Shown here piece after piece: positions 1 to 7,061 of a stretch of 20,482 nucleotides of DNA. Within the stretch, counting starts at the first letter, position 1, and each line of letters begins with the position of its first letter. Source of the DNA: Isohypsibius dastychi. Taxonomy: Eukaryota > Tardigrada > Eutardigrada > Parachela > Isohypsibiidae. The position numbers and the translations under genes were made by a program. Location of the stretch: positions 1-20,482 of the forward strand of contig JAQIWT010000433.1 of assembly GCA_034696485.1 (NCBI GenBank), given 5' to 3'. The notes below the pieces were generated by a model. That model was given only the letters and a program-made list of their open reading frames with translations, had not been told where the DNA came from and did no database searches.

Positions 1-133
1 GAGTGCTTACGTGCAACTGAGATTTCAGATTTCGTCGAATCTCGAGGACCATGGAGGCCGAAAAAGTCGAGTGAAAATCTCGATTTTGACCTTCAGAAGC
101 CGTGTTTTAGCTGAGTCGAGTCGTTGACAGATT

Positions 134-162
134 TCTACATTATACGTTGTATAAGTTGTAGA
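134..162. repeat. Imperfect inverted repeat (stem-loop)
   Basis: The left arm at 134-145 pairs with the right arm at 149-162: twelve base pairs, a two-base bulge in the right arm and a three-base loop. The core is TTATAC-gtt-GTATAA. It lies about 170 bp upstream of the TIR-like start codon. It could be a protein-binding palindrome or a structured RNA; no function can be assigned from sequence alone. Confidence 0.5.
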
Positions 163-264
163 TCTTAAACACGCAGCGAACTTTCCGTTGAAAGAAGAGA
201 GGAGAGAGTAGACAGGTGAGTGAGGGAAGAATAGAAAATGGGGCTGCAATTATCATTAATTACA

Positions 265-316
265 TTCTACTCATTAAGTTGAAGCTTCAAGTGGGAAGGG
301 TGACCGCGCATGAAAA
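265..316 (+). repeat. Two-block direct repeat, left copy
   Basis: Block 1 (265-285, 21 bp) is identical to 1182-1202. Block 2 (291-316, 26 bp) matches 1235-1260 with a single C/T difference. The blocks are 5 bp apart here but 32 bp apart in the right copy. This copy ends 14 bp before the TIR-like start codon. In the open frame that runs into the gene, block 2 reads VGRVTAHE, and the same phase gives the same residues in the right copy. Confidence 0.85.
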
Positions 317-329
317 AGAACTCTTAACG

Positions 330-1199
330 ATGAGGCGCTTACGTGCTTCTTGGGATTCGGTCAAAAGCCGAGAACCCGCCAAAGCACCTGACACTGTTGC
401 TTCTTCCAAGGACACGAGAGAGTCGGCGCCGCCACTTGTTCAACAAACGTCAGCGAAGAACGAATTTTTGGTTGGCGAGGAGTTTACAACAATGGGAGTC
501 TCTTTGGATTACTTTCGAAGCTTGGACGTGGACCTAGACGCCGATTTCGAGGAGGCCAAGAGAGTGATTATGGATCTTACACAGAATACCAAAGGCAACC
601 GATCACTCGCTTCCTACTTGCTACAGGAACCCACGACTAAACCCTTTGTAGGGAAGGCCAATTACTTTGTTTCCTATGCATGGAAAGGCGGGTTTGGTGC
701 GACGATGAACGCGCTCGCTGCACATTTTGAAGTGAAACCAACGCCTTTTCTATGGATGGATGTCGCCATGGTCGACCAGCACGCCGCTCAAGGTACCAAC
801 CTAGACTTTCACGCCTGGTCGCAGACATTTGAGCAAAGCTTGCGTAGTATCGGCAATGCCGTGTTGGTGTTGACTCCTGGTGAAGATCCCATCGCAGTGA
901 CAAGGTCATGGTGCTGCTTTGAGTGGTCATGCATCAAGCGAGTGGGTGTCCCCTTTGAGTACTGTGTGAATCGCCATGACGTCGAGCGTCTCATAAAGCG
1001 AATGGAAAATGGAATGGGATTATCAGATTTCCACAACTTGTTTGCAAAGATCAACGTGGAGAAATCCAAGGCGTTCAAGCCCTCAGATCAAGCCTCCATT
1101 CTTGAACTGATGCACGAGATTGGCATCAAGGAAGTCAACGACACCATCATGCTGAACGCTGAGGGTAGCAGAGAAGTTCATTTCTACTCATTAAGTTGA
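330..1199 (+). CDS. TIR-like domain protein
   Basis: This 289-aa protein starts at the first in-frame ATG; extending to a GTG at 216 would add 38 unlikely residues. The N-terminal 100 residues are polar. A Toll/interleukin-1-receptor-like fold follows: FVSYAW at 113-118 (first strand, TIR box 1), FLWMDVAMVDQH at 140-151 (second strand, as in the W-[ML]-D of algal and oomycete TIR-like proteins), then a strand and turn ending in LTPGEDP and TRSWCCFEW at 181-199. Glu198 in the W-C-x-x-E segment sits about where TIR NADases such as SARM1 carry their catalytic glutamate; that placement is my inference. TIR domains act as NAD-consuming enzymes or as signalling adaptors, and which applies here is unknown. 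Three sampled lines are about 53% G+C against 40-45% elsewhere, suggesting foreign origin. The 3' end overlaps the convergent neighbour by 16 bp. Confidence 0.75.
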   Translation: MRRLRASWDSVKSREPAKAPDTVASSKDTRESAPPLVQQTSAKNEFLVGEEFTTMGVSLDYFRSLDVDLDADFEEAKRVIMDLTQNTKGNRSLASYLLQEPTTKPFVGKANYFVSYAWKGGFGATMNALAAHFEVKPTPFLWMDVAMVDQHAAQGTNLDFHAWSQTFEQSLRSIGNAVLVLTPGEDPIAVTRSWCCFEWSCIKRVGVPFEYCVNRHDVERLIKRMENGMGLSDFHNLFAKINVEKSKAFKPSDQASILELMHEIGIKEVNDTIMLNAEGSREVHFYSLS

Positions 1200-1260
1200 A
1201 GCATGAAGTCCAGACCTTCAGTACCATATATATGGTGGGAAGGGTGACTGCGCATGAAAA
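1182..1260 (+). repeat. Two-block direct repeat, right copy
   Basis: Block 1 is 1182-1202 and block 2 is 1235-1260. They match 265-285 (identical) and 291-316 (25 of 26). This copy overlaps the TIR-like stop codon and forms the last codons of the antisense 507-aa gene. The 32-bp spacer holds a perfect 14-bp palindrome that is absent from the left copy. Because it is embedded in a gene, this copy is more likely the original and the left copy derived. Confidence 0.85.
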
Positions 1261-2707
1261 CGAAGAGCGACAAGACGCTCTTATGGAAATATACGGTGAG
1301 CTCTTCAGAGACTCGGGAGTTTTGTGCTGTAGCCGTACTTGGTCCATTTCCAGATGGAGTCCAATACCAGACCTGCAAAAAACGGTCGAATTTGAAGTTG
1401 GAGACTTGAAGTGGATTTTTCAAGCTACCGTCACAAGACTTGGCAGCTAAACTGAGCATAGCGTCCTCGTTCAAAATTTGATGAGCGAATTGATGCAAAA
1501 TTGTTGGAGGGGCCTGCATAGCGAGCCCGGCGTCGTAAAAGTGTTGGACATATGCGGGCTTTTCGCGATAGACCAAGACTTCTCTTGATTTTGTGTACTT
1601 GAGCGCAGTCTCTGGACTTTTGCGCTGCAAGATGCGCCGCATAGACTCGGAGCACACTAAATCCTCAAACCAGATTCGCCTATTATCTACGACGACATTG
1701 GGTTTTGTTGCCCGGGCACGAGAAAGAAGATGCGACAAGACTCGTGGGTTCACTGGAGGAACTGTAACAAAGGTTGGGTGGGGAATGTACTGCGAATGGC
1801 CCAACTCAGGGTCGGCAGGGTCAATTCGCATGCGCTTTGAATCGGCTTCCTCGAAGCCGCCAGATGGTGTGACTGACCCCGCAAATGGCCATCTTACTTC
1901 GTCAACAAAGTGATGGATGTTCGAGTTGAATAAACATTCAAAGAAGTCACAGACAATTGCCTCGATGTCAAATTTGAAAGCCCAATTCACACAGAACATG
2001 GAAGATAACGTCGCATCATAGTCTAAACTCGCGCGATAGTCTTCGTGGTCGAATAAAGTCTTGGCATCCCCATATTGGTAGCACATATCAATCGCTCGGT
2101 ACAACAAAACAACCATCAGCTGAACGCTTTGCCGAGCCCACCGAAGATTTCGTTCCGTGAAGAAATAATCGCACAATGCATGCCATTCTAATCCATAAAG
2201 CATGTGCATCAGCTCCAAACAAGTGTACTGCATGATTGGCTTTTTCCTGTCGTATGTGCATTCGAGGGACAATTTCAGAAGGTTGAAATTTGGACTGTCC
2301 AAACATAGCTCTGAATATGGAGCGGACTTGGTGCCAAGCTTTCCCCTGATAATCTCTTCCCAGAACGATATCGGGGCCCAAGACAATGCTCGATCACTTC
2401 GGAATATCTTGACAAAATTGGGATCATGAATCCGTTTGGCGACATGACTCGATATAAATTTAAGGAGCTTCACGGTATCGTCCGCGTCATCGGAACAAGG
2501 CGAATCCAAGATCGCTTTAGTGATGTGATGATACAGATTGCGACCTGTGGTGTTTATCATCTCAATCGAGTTATCAGCTTCTTTGTTTGCAATCTCAACG
2601 ATTCTTTCATGCAAGGCCCTGTTCTTATCTTCCAATGAGATGGATGGATTGCTCCATATCCCTATCAGATGAGGATCCCCACTTTCTGCCACAATTGTTG
2701 GCATCAT
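1184..2707 (-). CDS. Orphan protein with possible BTB/POZ-like domain
   Basis: This is a 507-aa soluble protein; translation can start at either of two adjacent ATGs (2707 or 2704). Residues 1-95 look helical. Residues about 98-185 follow a BTB/POZ-like order: a strand, an RALSWAPISFWEEII segment that resembles the 'shift to cavity and S-x-[YF]-F' helix of BTB domains, a strand, then helices containing LSLECTY and ELMHMLYGLEWHALCDYF. Helices like a BACK region follow to about 255. BTB domains mediate dimerisation and cullin-3 binding, and BTB proteins occur in giant viruses. The match is to the pattern only and is weak. Residues about 275-320 are polar and acidic with a DSKRMR basic patch; the C-terminal 180 residues are unassigned. 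The last residues are encoded by the repeat shared with the TIR-like gene flank. Confidence 0.75.
   Translation of the reverse strand: MMPTIVAESGDPHLIGIWSNPSISLEDKNRALHERIVEIANKEADNSIEMINTTGRNLYHHITKAILDSPCSDDADDTVKLLKFISSHVAKRIHDPNFVKIFRSDRALSWAPISFWEEIIRGKLGTKSAPYSELCLDSPNFNLLKLSLECTYDRKKPIMQYTCLELMHMLYGLEWHALCDYFFTERNLRWARQSVQLMVVLLYRAIDMCYQYGDAKTLFDHEDYRASLDYDATLSSMFCVNWAFKFDIEAIVCDFFECLFNSNIHHFVDEVRWPFAGSVTPSGGFEEADSKRMRIDPADPELGHSQYIPHPTFVTVPPVNPRVLSHLLSRARATKPNVVVDNRRIWFEDLVCSESMRRILQRKSPETALKYTKSREVLVYREKPAYVQHFYDAGLAMQAPPTILHQFAHQILNEDAMLSLAAKSCDGSLKNPLQVSNFKFDRFLQVWYWTPSGNGPSTATAQNSRVSEELTVYFHKSVLSLFVFMRSHPSHHIYGTEGLDFMLQLNE
1223..1236. repeat. 14-bp perfect palindrome ACCATATATATGGT
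   Basis: This self-complementary sequence lies in the spacer of the right repeat copy, antisense to the 3' part of the 507-aa gene. It resembles an extended CArG-type box (CC, A/T tract, GG) and could be a binding site or a recombination point. Being inside coding sequence makes a regulatory role uncertain. Confidence 0.4.
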
Positions 2708-2885
2708 CTTCCAATCAGTTTCCTATCAGGTTACTCAACATGGATACAGAAGCCTCCCTAACCAAATTTGGGTAATTTGCACACACGATTTCTCAATTTA
2801 CAGCTTACACACATGGATTCTCAATTTAAAGGTGTGCCATTCAAAGTCATCAGCTCATAGTTGTCAGGTTTGATCTCTTAAGAAA
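2708..2885. promoter_or_regulatory. Divergent intergenic region (507-aa gene / nuclease gene)
   Basis: This 178-bp gap separates two divergent start codons and so should hold both promoters. It contains a 28-bp-period tandem repeat (2777-2828) and two CA-rich stretches. AT-rich runs such as CAATTTAAA lie 55-65 bp upstream of the nuclease ATG. I cannot name a defined promoter box. Confidence 0.5.
2777..2828 (+). repeat. 28-bp tandem repeat, two units
   Basis: Positions 2777-2800 align with 2805-2828 at 20 of 24 bases. Each unit has a CACAC run followed by GATT(T)CTCAATTTA. The placement between divergent starts, about 58 bp upstream of the nuclease ATG, fits a duplicated regulator-binding site. 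Confidence 0.6.
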
Positions 2886-5150
2886 ATGCTAAGCCGAATT
2901 TTCCCAGATGGGCTGGAGAACGATTTCACACAACCCCGTGGAGTTTGGAATGGCGACGGTAATGGGGGTGTTGTCATAGTAGCAAGTCAACCCGATAGTC
3001 AAGGTTGGCCATCAGGAAATTCGGAATTCGATCAAAATGGAAGCAGCGCTGTGGTAGAATCCAGTATCCAAGATTCGCCTGGCGGGATACCGTGCATCGA
3101 GCATATTGTTGTGGAATCTAGCATCCAAGGTTCACTACCGGTAACACCGAACTCTACTCAAAGTACACATAAGTTAGCTGTGGAGTCTAGTGTTCAAGGT
3201 TCACCCACAACATCTCCTGGGTTTTATGCGGCACAACGTATTCCTGAAGACTTCAGCGGCTATTTCACCCCTCCCCATAGCCCACAAACCAGCCAGATTA
3301 AAAGGCGTTTATTTAAGTATGATGACGATGAGACCAGTGAGGCTCGAATGGACTACACGGATAGCGAAGTGACGGTGGGAGCTCCTGAACCACCTTCTCC
3401 TTCACAAGACCAATTGTACCATTCAAACGCCATGCAAGATCTGCCGAAGTTCTTGCCCCAAATTAATCCATATCCTCGGCTGAACCAATACGAACATGAG
3501 GGATATGACTATCCTGACGAAGATCTTTGCGAGATTTTTGAGAGTGGTTTGGATACGAAAAAAATCGAATGGTTTCAAGATTACCAAACGGGTGAGAACG
3601 AATATAGAAACTATGCCGTTCGAGTCGTGGATCAAACCACCAAGCTTCCAGTTGGAATATGTGTCCGAGGCATAGAGTCTCTCAGCAAATGTATCCCCGT
3701 AACAGTTGGATACGGAGAACGTATGGCGATGTTTGGAGATTCGATTAAGGCGCAGATATGGGAAAATCTCAAGCTTCTTCTTCAAAAGGAACATCCTAAC
3801 CCAGCAACCATCAAGCAAAAGGTGGACGTTGTGCGAGAATTCAACGGTTCGAAGAGTGCGCATATGATGGGCACCTTATTGCATCACATGATTGACAAAT
3901 ACGTAAGAAACGATCGAGAGGTATATGAGCCTAGATCATCTTCCGAGAATCGAATTCATCCAAACGAGTTCAAGTTGGTAACCAATCTTTTAGACTTGCT
4001 CATGAACCATGATCCAAGGTATTTTGCATTCACAGAGTTACCAGTATCTGACATGGAGACGTTGGTTGCCGGTTCGATTGATGCTGTTCATTTCAACAAA
4101 CGAACGAGACAGTGGGTCATACATGACTGGAAACGCTACAAAAATCCATTGCTAGCAAAGATGGGTGCCGTGCGGGTAAGGAATGAAGATGACAATGTCG
4201 AAGTTTACGCTCGCGTATGTGACGATTTGTGCCCACAGATATTCGACCACGCTCGTGAAATCGAGATTTACAAGTTAACTTCAGACGCCAAGATTCCATC
4301 TGCTTCTAAGGTGAGCCTTGTGCAGATAACTGCATACCATGTTACCTTGCACTTGCGAACAGGTCTTTTGAATGTCGTAAACAGCACTTTCGGCGTCGGG
4401 CGCAATCATGAACGACCTCGATCAAACCAGTTTGCATACATCAATTACTTCACCAACCCAACCACTCTCGTGGACATTGCCAATAAAGTTCAAATCCTAG
4501 CAGTCGACCTAGAAATGCCATTGTCCGCATTCGGTCAGATGAGTCTATTGGAATATGTTCGGTCATACTTGAGACTCAAACGCGAGGTCTCTGTAACCTA
4601 CCCTAACTATCCATCCTACATTATTCCTCAAGGAAGAATGACTGACCAACGACCAACGAAACAACAAAGAAAAGCGACTGATCAGAGCTCTGCAGCCGCA
4701 GCTGCAACAGCAACGACCACCCCTCGGACACAGACACGTAAACAACCAACAAACATGACGACGATCACTCGGGAACCATTATTCTCGACTTCCAATAGTG
4801 TTGATGATACGCTTGAAGATGATTTCTATAATGGCGTATCAATGTCGGAGCATATGGCTCTTGAATTTAGGAACATCAAAACTGCAGCTAAATATCAAGA
4901 TATGATCAAATGGAGAGAAATGCGCGAGTCGCGAAAGGCTGACAAGAAGCGTTGGGATGATGAGTTACGACGCGAGCGTGAAATTCGAGAAGCGCGTGAA
5001 GAAGCACGTCGTTTGGAGGACCAAGATAGAAAGATGTTGTCAGAACACCATAGGCGAGCGGATAAGCTGAAAAGCGACTCGATGATGGGCAAATTTAGAA
5101 TAGACCAAGATGGGTGGATTGTTAAGAGCCCATTTGAAGACGAGCAGTGA
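2886..5150 (+). CDS. PD-(D/E)XK nuclease, RecB/Cas4/lambda-exonuclease type
   Basis: The 754-aa protein has three parts. Residues 1-210 are disordered and include three VESS[IV]Q[DG]S repeats (56-109). Residues about 225-565 carry the nuclease core in the expected order: G329 with H333/H334 (GTLLHHMI), E384 (FTELP), D399 (AGSIDAV), D414-W-K416 and Q480-x3-Y484. This is the H, G-x-x-D, D-x-K, Q-x3-Y signature of RecB-like nucleases such as AddB, Cas4 and viral alkaline exonucleases, which use Mg2+ to cut or resect DNA. All catalytic positions are present, so activity is likely. Residues about 665-730 are a charged Arg/Glu-rich helix, probably a coiled coil. A likely role is processing DNA ends during viral replication or recombination. 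I see no cysteine cluster of the Cas4 Fe-S type. Which of the related nuclease families it belongs to is not decided. Its stop is 20 bp from the convergent stop. Confidence 0.85.
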   Translation: MLSRIFPDGLENDFTQPRGVWNGDGNGGVVIVASQPDSQGWPSGNSEFDQNGSSAVVESSIQDSPGGIPCIEHIVVESSIQGSLPVTPNSTQSTHKLAVESSVQGSPTTSPGFYAAQRIPEDFSGYFTPPHSPQTSQIKRRLFKYDDDETSEARMDYTDSEVTVGAPEPPSPSQDQLYHSNAMQDLPKFLPQINPYPRLNQYEHEGYDYPDEDLCEIFESGLDTKKIEWFQDYQTGENEYRNYAVRVVDQTTKLPVGICVRGIESLSKCIPVTVGYGERMAMFGDSIKAQIWENLKLLLQKEHPNPATIKQKVDVVREFNGSKSAHMMGTLLHHMIDKYVRNDREVYEPRSSSENRIHPNEFKLVTNLLDLLMNHDPRYFAFTELPVSDMETLVAGSIDAVHFNKRTRQWVIHDWKRYKNPLLAKMGAVRVRNEDDNVEVYARVCDDLCPQIFDHAREIEIYKLTSDAKIPSASKVSLVQITAYHVTLHLRTGLLNVVNSTFGVGRNHERPRSNQFAYINYFTNPTTLVDIANKVQILAVDLEMPLSAFGQMSLLEYVRSYLRLKREVSVTYPNYPSYIIPQGRMTDQRPTKQQRKATDQSSAAAAATATTTPRTQTRKQPTNMTTITREPLFSTSNSVDDTLEDDFYNGVSMSEHMALEFRNIKTAAKYQDMIKWREMRESRKADKKRWDDELRREREIREAREEARRLEDQDRKMLSEHHRRADKLKSDSMMGKFRIDQDGWIVKSPFEDEQ
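3051..3212 (+). repeat. In-frame VESSxQxS repeats in nuclease N-terminus
   Basis: Three copies of a short segment, VVESSIQDSP, VVESSIQGSL and AVESSVQGSP, start at residues 56, 75 and 98 of the nuclease. The codons differ at several third positions, so the duplication is old or under amino-acid selection. The Ser-rich motif lies in a disordered region and may be a linear binding or phosphorylation site. Confidence 0.75.
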
Positions 5151-5170
5151 CGATTTGATTCTTCGGGCAT

Positions 5171-5926
5171 TTACATGCATTTTTCCCTCAAGGTTTCTGC
5201 AAACACGAGTGCTGGAATGAATTTACTAGGATCAAAACCAGTTTGTTGGATGGAATCGATTTCGATTTCATGGGGCGTATCTTTGTGGAGGCCGTCATCG
5301 ACGATGAAAATCGTGTCAATATCCTTGTCGATTAGGTGACATCGGATTGTCTTCACGAGTTCTTGAAAACGATAACTTTCAACCAGCGCCTCTTTGTACA
5401 GTGGGATATGCATGAAGCGGGAAATCTCCTGTTGTGTAATTGCCCAACCTTCATAATAATAATATGCGGGTTTCTGGTGATTCTCTTGAATGGGAATCAC
5501 AGCCTTTGGGGCCGAGAAGATCCAATCTCTCCATTCATGCCATGCAGGATTGGGCGTCCATGTTCCGATTTGAGTGAAACCCCGATATCTTTTAGGAGTG
5601 TACCATTTGTCATGCCAAACTGCACCAAGTTCATCTTTCATTGGCTTTGCCTCATAGACACTCATTGTCTCGTATACCTTGCAGCTTTCCCAGTAGTTGT
5701 GAAGCAGACATTGGACTAATCTCCCAGATGATTTGTCGTTCATTGAATGCTCGAGTTGCTTCGGTGAGAGATCTTCATATTGTAAGACGTTCTCGTGCTT
5801 TTCGTTCCATCGGCGTCGATGGATGTTGATGAATACAGCGCGATTATCGGAAGGAATGGGCACCGATGGATGCCAAAGTTTTATTGAACACATATCACTA
5901 CAAACACATAATCGCAGGATGATCAC
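5171..5926 (-). CDS. Conserved viral protein of unknown function (NYWE-SCKVY / WR / HIPLY motifs)
   Basis: The protein is 251 aa from the first ATG, or 240 aa from the ATG at 5893; the shorter form begins MCSIKLWHP and gives a cleaner N-terminal strand. Motifs in order are VFIN-x-HRRRW (31-40), LSP (53-55), NYWESCKVY (77-85), PAWHEWRDW (127-135), ISRFMHIPLY (168-177) and FIPALVFAETL (236-246). From memory this resembles an uncharacterised family in large DNA viruses and phages that has LSP, N-x-WQ-x-SKVY, a W-x-x-WR segment, RK-x-x-Y-x-P-x-Y and an LA-x-x-L ending, related in style to DUF6939. I know no proven function for it. It is the last gene of a minus-strand cluster, 39 bp after the RING-H2 gene, and converges on the nuclease gene. 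Confidence 0.8.
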   Translation of the reverse strand: MIILRLCVCSDMCSIKLWHPSVPIPSDNRAVFINIHRRRWNEKHENVLQYEDLSPKQLEHSMNDKSSGRLVQCLLHNYWESCKVYETMSVYEAKPMKDELGAVWHDKWYTPKRYRGFTQIGTWTPNPAWHEWRDWIFSAPKAVIPIQENHQKPAYYYYEGWAITQQEISRFMHIPLYKEALVESYRFQELVKTIRCHLIDKDIDTIFIVDDGLHKDTPHEIEIDSIQQTGFDPSKFIPALVFAETLREKCM

Positions 5927-5965
5927 TACTAGTACGTAATACCCTGTGTGAAGGAATTATCGAAA

Positions 5966-6151
5966 TCACTTCTCCAAGCAGGGGATACATTCAAAAGAAT
6001 ATTGCGCTCGCAACATGAGTGCAACCGCACCACAATCAAGGTGATACTGATGAGTAGAGCAACCCACGTTTGTGATCTTAGCCCACCAAATTGTAGTCTT
6101 ACACAACGAACATGTTTGCTTAGGACAGAGCTTGCCGATTTCGTTTGACAT
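5966..6151 (-). CDS. Small RING-H2 zinc-finger protein (or frameshifted C-terminal domain of the upstream gene)
   Basis: Read from the ATG at 6151 this is 61 aa; in-frame ATGs at 6160 and 6220 would lengthen it. The ligands are C14-x2-C17-x13-C31-x2-H34-x2-H37-x2-C40-x14-C55-x2-C58. This is the full C3H2C3 order and spacing of a RING-H2 finger, which binds two zinc ions and usually recruits a ubiquitin E2 enzyme. A tryptophan after the second cysteine pair region (IWW, 21-23) is also common near the E2-binding surface. The frame overlaps the end of the 313-aa gene by 32 bp in the +1 phase, and all eight ligands lie after that gene's stop. So it may be a separate small E3 ligase, or the C-terminal domain of the 313-aa protein made by frameshifting or split by a mutation or sequencing error. 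Confidence 0.75.
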   Translation of the reverse strand: MSNEIGKLCPKQTCSLCKTTIWWAKITNVGCSTHQYHLDCGAVALMLRAQYSFECIPCLEK

Positions 6152-7061
6152 TTGGCCCATGCGACAGTTCAACGTGAGGAGTTTGACTGATGGATTCCGC
6201 AGTCGAATTGCTCGAGCCATATGCAGTGGATGAATCCGCCTCGACCTCCAGACGATCTATATCACGTTGCTTCTTCAAACCGGAACCTGAAATAGCAACA
6301 TTAGACATAATTTTACAATTGGTCTCGTTGTCATCATCAATGACCCTCTTCTTCTTTTTGCTTCGGGGTTGCGTTATGTTCTCGATGACTCGCAACAGCT
6401 CGTCTAAAGCATTAAAAGGAACGCCGCGAGTTGTTGTAGACGTCGCCTTGATAGAATCGCCTGGGACGGATTCGGTTGAGTACAGATTTGATGTGCTGAA
6501 AATGTTCGGGAGTGACTGGAATGCTCCGGAAATATCATCAATATTCACTTGAGTGGAACTGAATGTAGACCAAGACACCCTAGCCGCCATTAGGTGCGTT
6601 TGGAACCGCTCTACGAATGCCATTTCATCATGAGCCCTCTCGAAGAACCTCAGGTCACCTGGAGAGAGTCCTTGAGTAAAGGTGGTGAACTCAGCGATGG
6701 CTTTGAGACCCTCCAAAAACTCTCGAGTTTCAGATGTCGATGCGGTGAGTATCCAATCGCCCAAATAATCAGGCGAAGAATCCTTAGTCGGAAACAACCT
6801 TGTGTAGTGCTTTCTAGCATTATCTTTCAACTGATGGTACACCTTAACTCTCGCATCGTCATTAAGATACCGCAACCAAAGGCCAATTTGTTCCTCGCCA
6901 GTCCCTTCACATTCAGCTCCAAAAGACTCGATGGTGTCTAGGTGCTCAATAGCTGTCTGCAACGCCTTGGTAATCATTTGACTCTTCTTCTTCATAGCTT
7001 TAAGCGCGGCCTGGAGTCCGCGAAGCTCTTGTGAGCCAGGCAAATCAAAATGAGTCAGCAT
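6120..7061 (-). CDS. Orphan protein, helical N-terminus and disordered basic C-terminus
   Basis: I do not recognise this 313-aa protein. Residues 1-165 are predicted mostly helical by eye, with an early basic amphipathic stretch (KAMKKKSQMITKAL, 21-34) and several aromatic positions. The rest is Ser/Thr-rich and probably disordered, with a KKKKR cluster at 235-239 followed by an acidic DDDNE run, which looks like a nuclear localisation signal. It is the first gene of a three-gene minus cluster and overlaps the RING-H2 frame. Its stop context, TCC TAA G, is close to the UCC UGA U site of antizyme frameshifting. If ribosomes shift +1 there, the product would be about 364 aa and end in a RING-H2 finger. 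Confidence 0.75.
   Translation of the reverse strand: MLTHFDLPGSQELRGLQAALKAMKKKSQMITKALQTAIEHLDTIESFGAECEGTGEEQIGLWLRYLNDDARVKVYHQLKDNARKHYTRLFPTKDSSPDYLGDWILTASTSETREFLEGLKAIAEFTTFTQGLSPGDLRFFERAHDEMAFVERFQTHLMAARVSWSTFSSTQVNIDDISGAFQSLPNIFSTSNLYSTESVPGDSIKATSTTTRGVPFNALDELLRVIENITQPRSKKKKRVIDDDNETNCKIMSNVAISGSGLKKQRDIDRLEVEADSSTAYGSSNSTAESISQTPHVELSHGPNVKRNRQALS

Larger units (their letters stand above)
1..329. other. Left-edge region without a supported gene
   Basis: I see no convincing gene in this stretch. The open frame entering the TIR-like gene from the left has no ATG before position 330, only a GTG at 216, and the antisense frame at 25-249 has no recognisable motif. The region holds a stem-loop at 134-162 and the left copy of a two-block direct repeat at 265-316, both listed separately. 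It probably carries the promoter of the TIR-like gene, but I cannot point to a specific element. Confidence 0.6.

Noticed and set aside
216-329. N-terminal extension of the TIR-like gene from GTG at 216.
   Set aside because: No ATG is available, and the extension is hydrophobic and runs through the direct repeat. The ATG at 330 precedes all recognisable domain sequence.
1196-1450. An 84-codon plus-strand frame repeating the VGRVTAHE residues after the TIR-like gene.
   Set aside because: It starts at TTG, lies antisense inside the longer 507-aa gene and has no domain; the shared residues come from the direct repeat.
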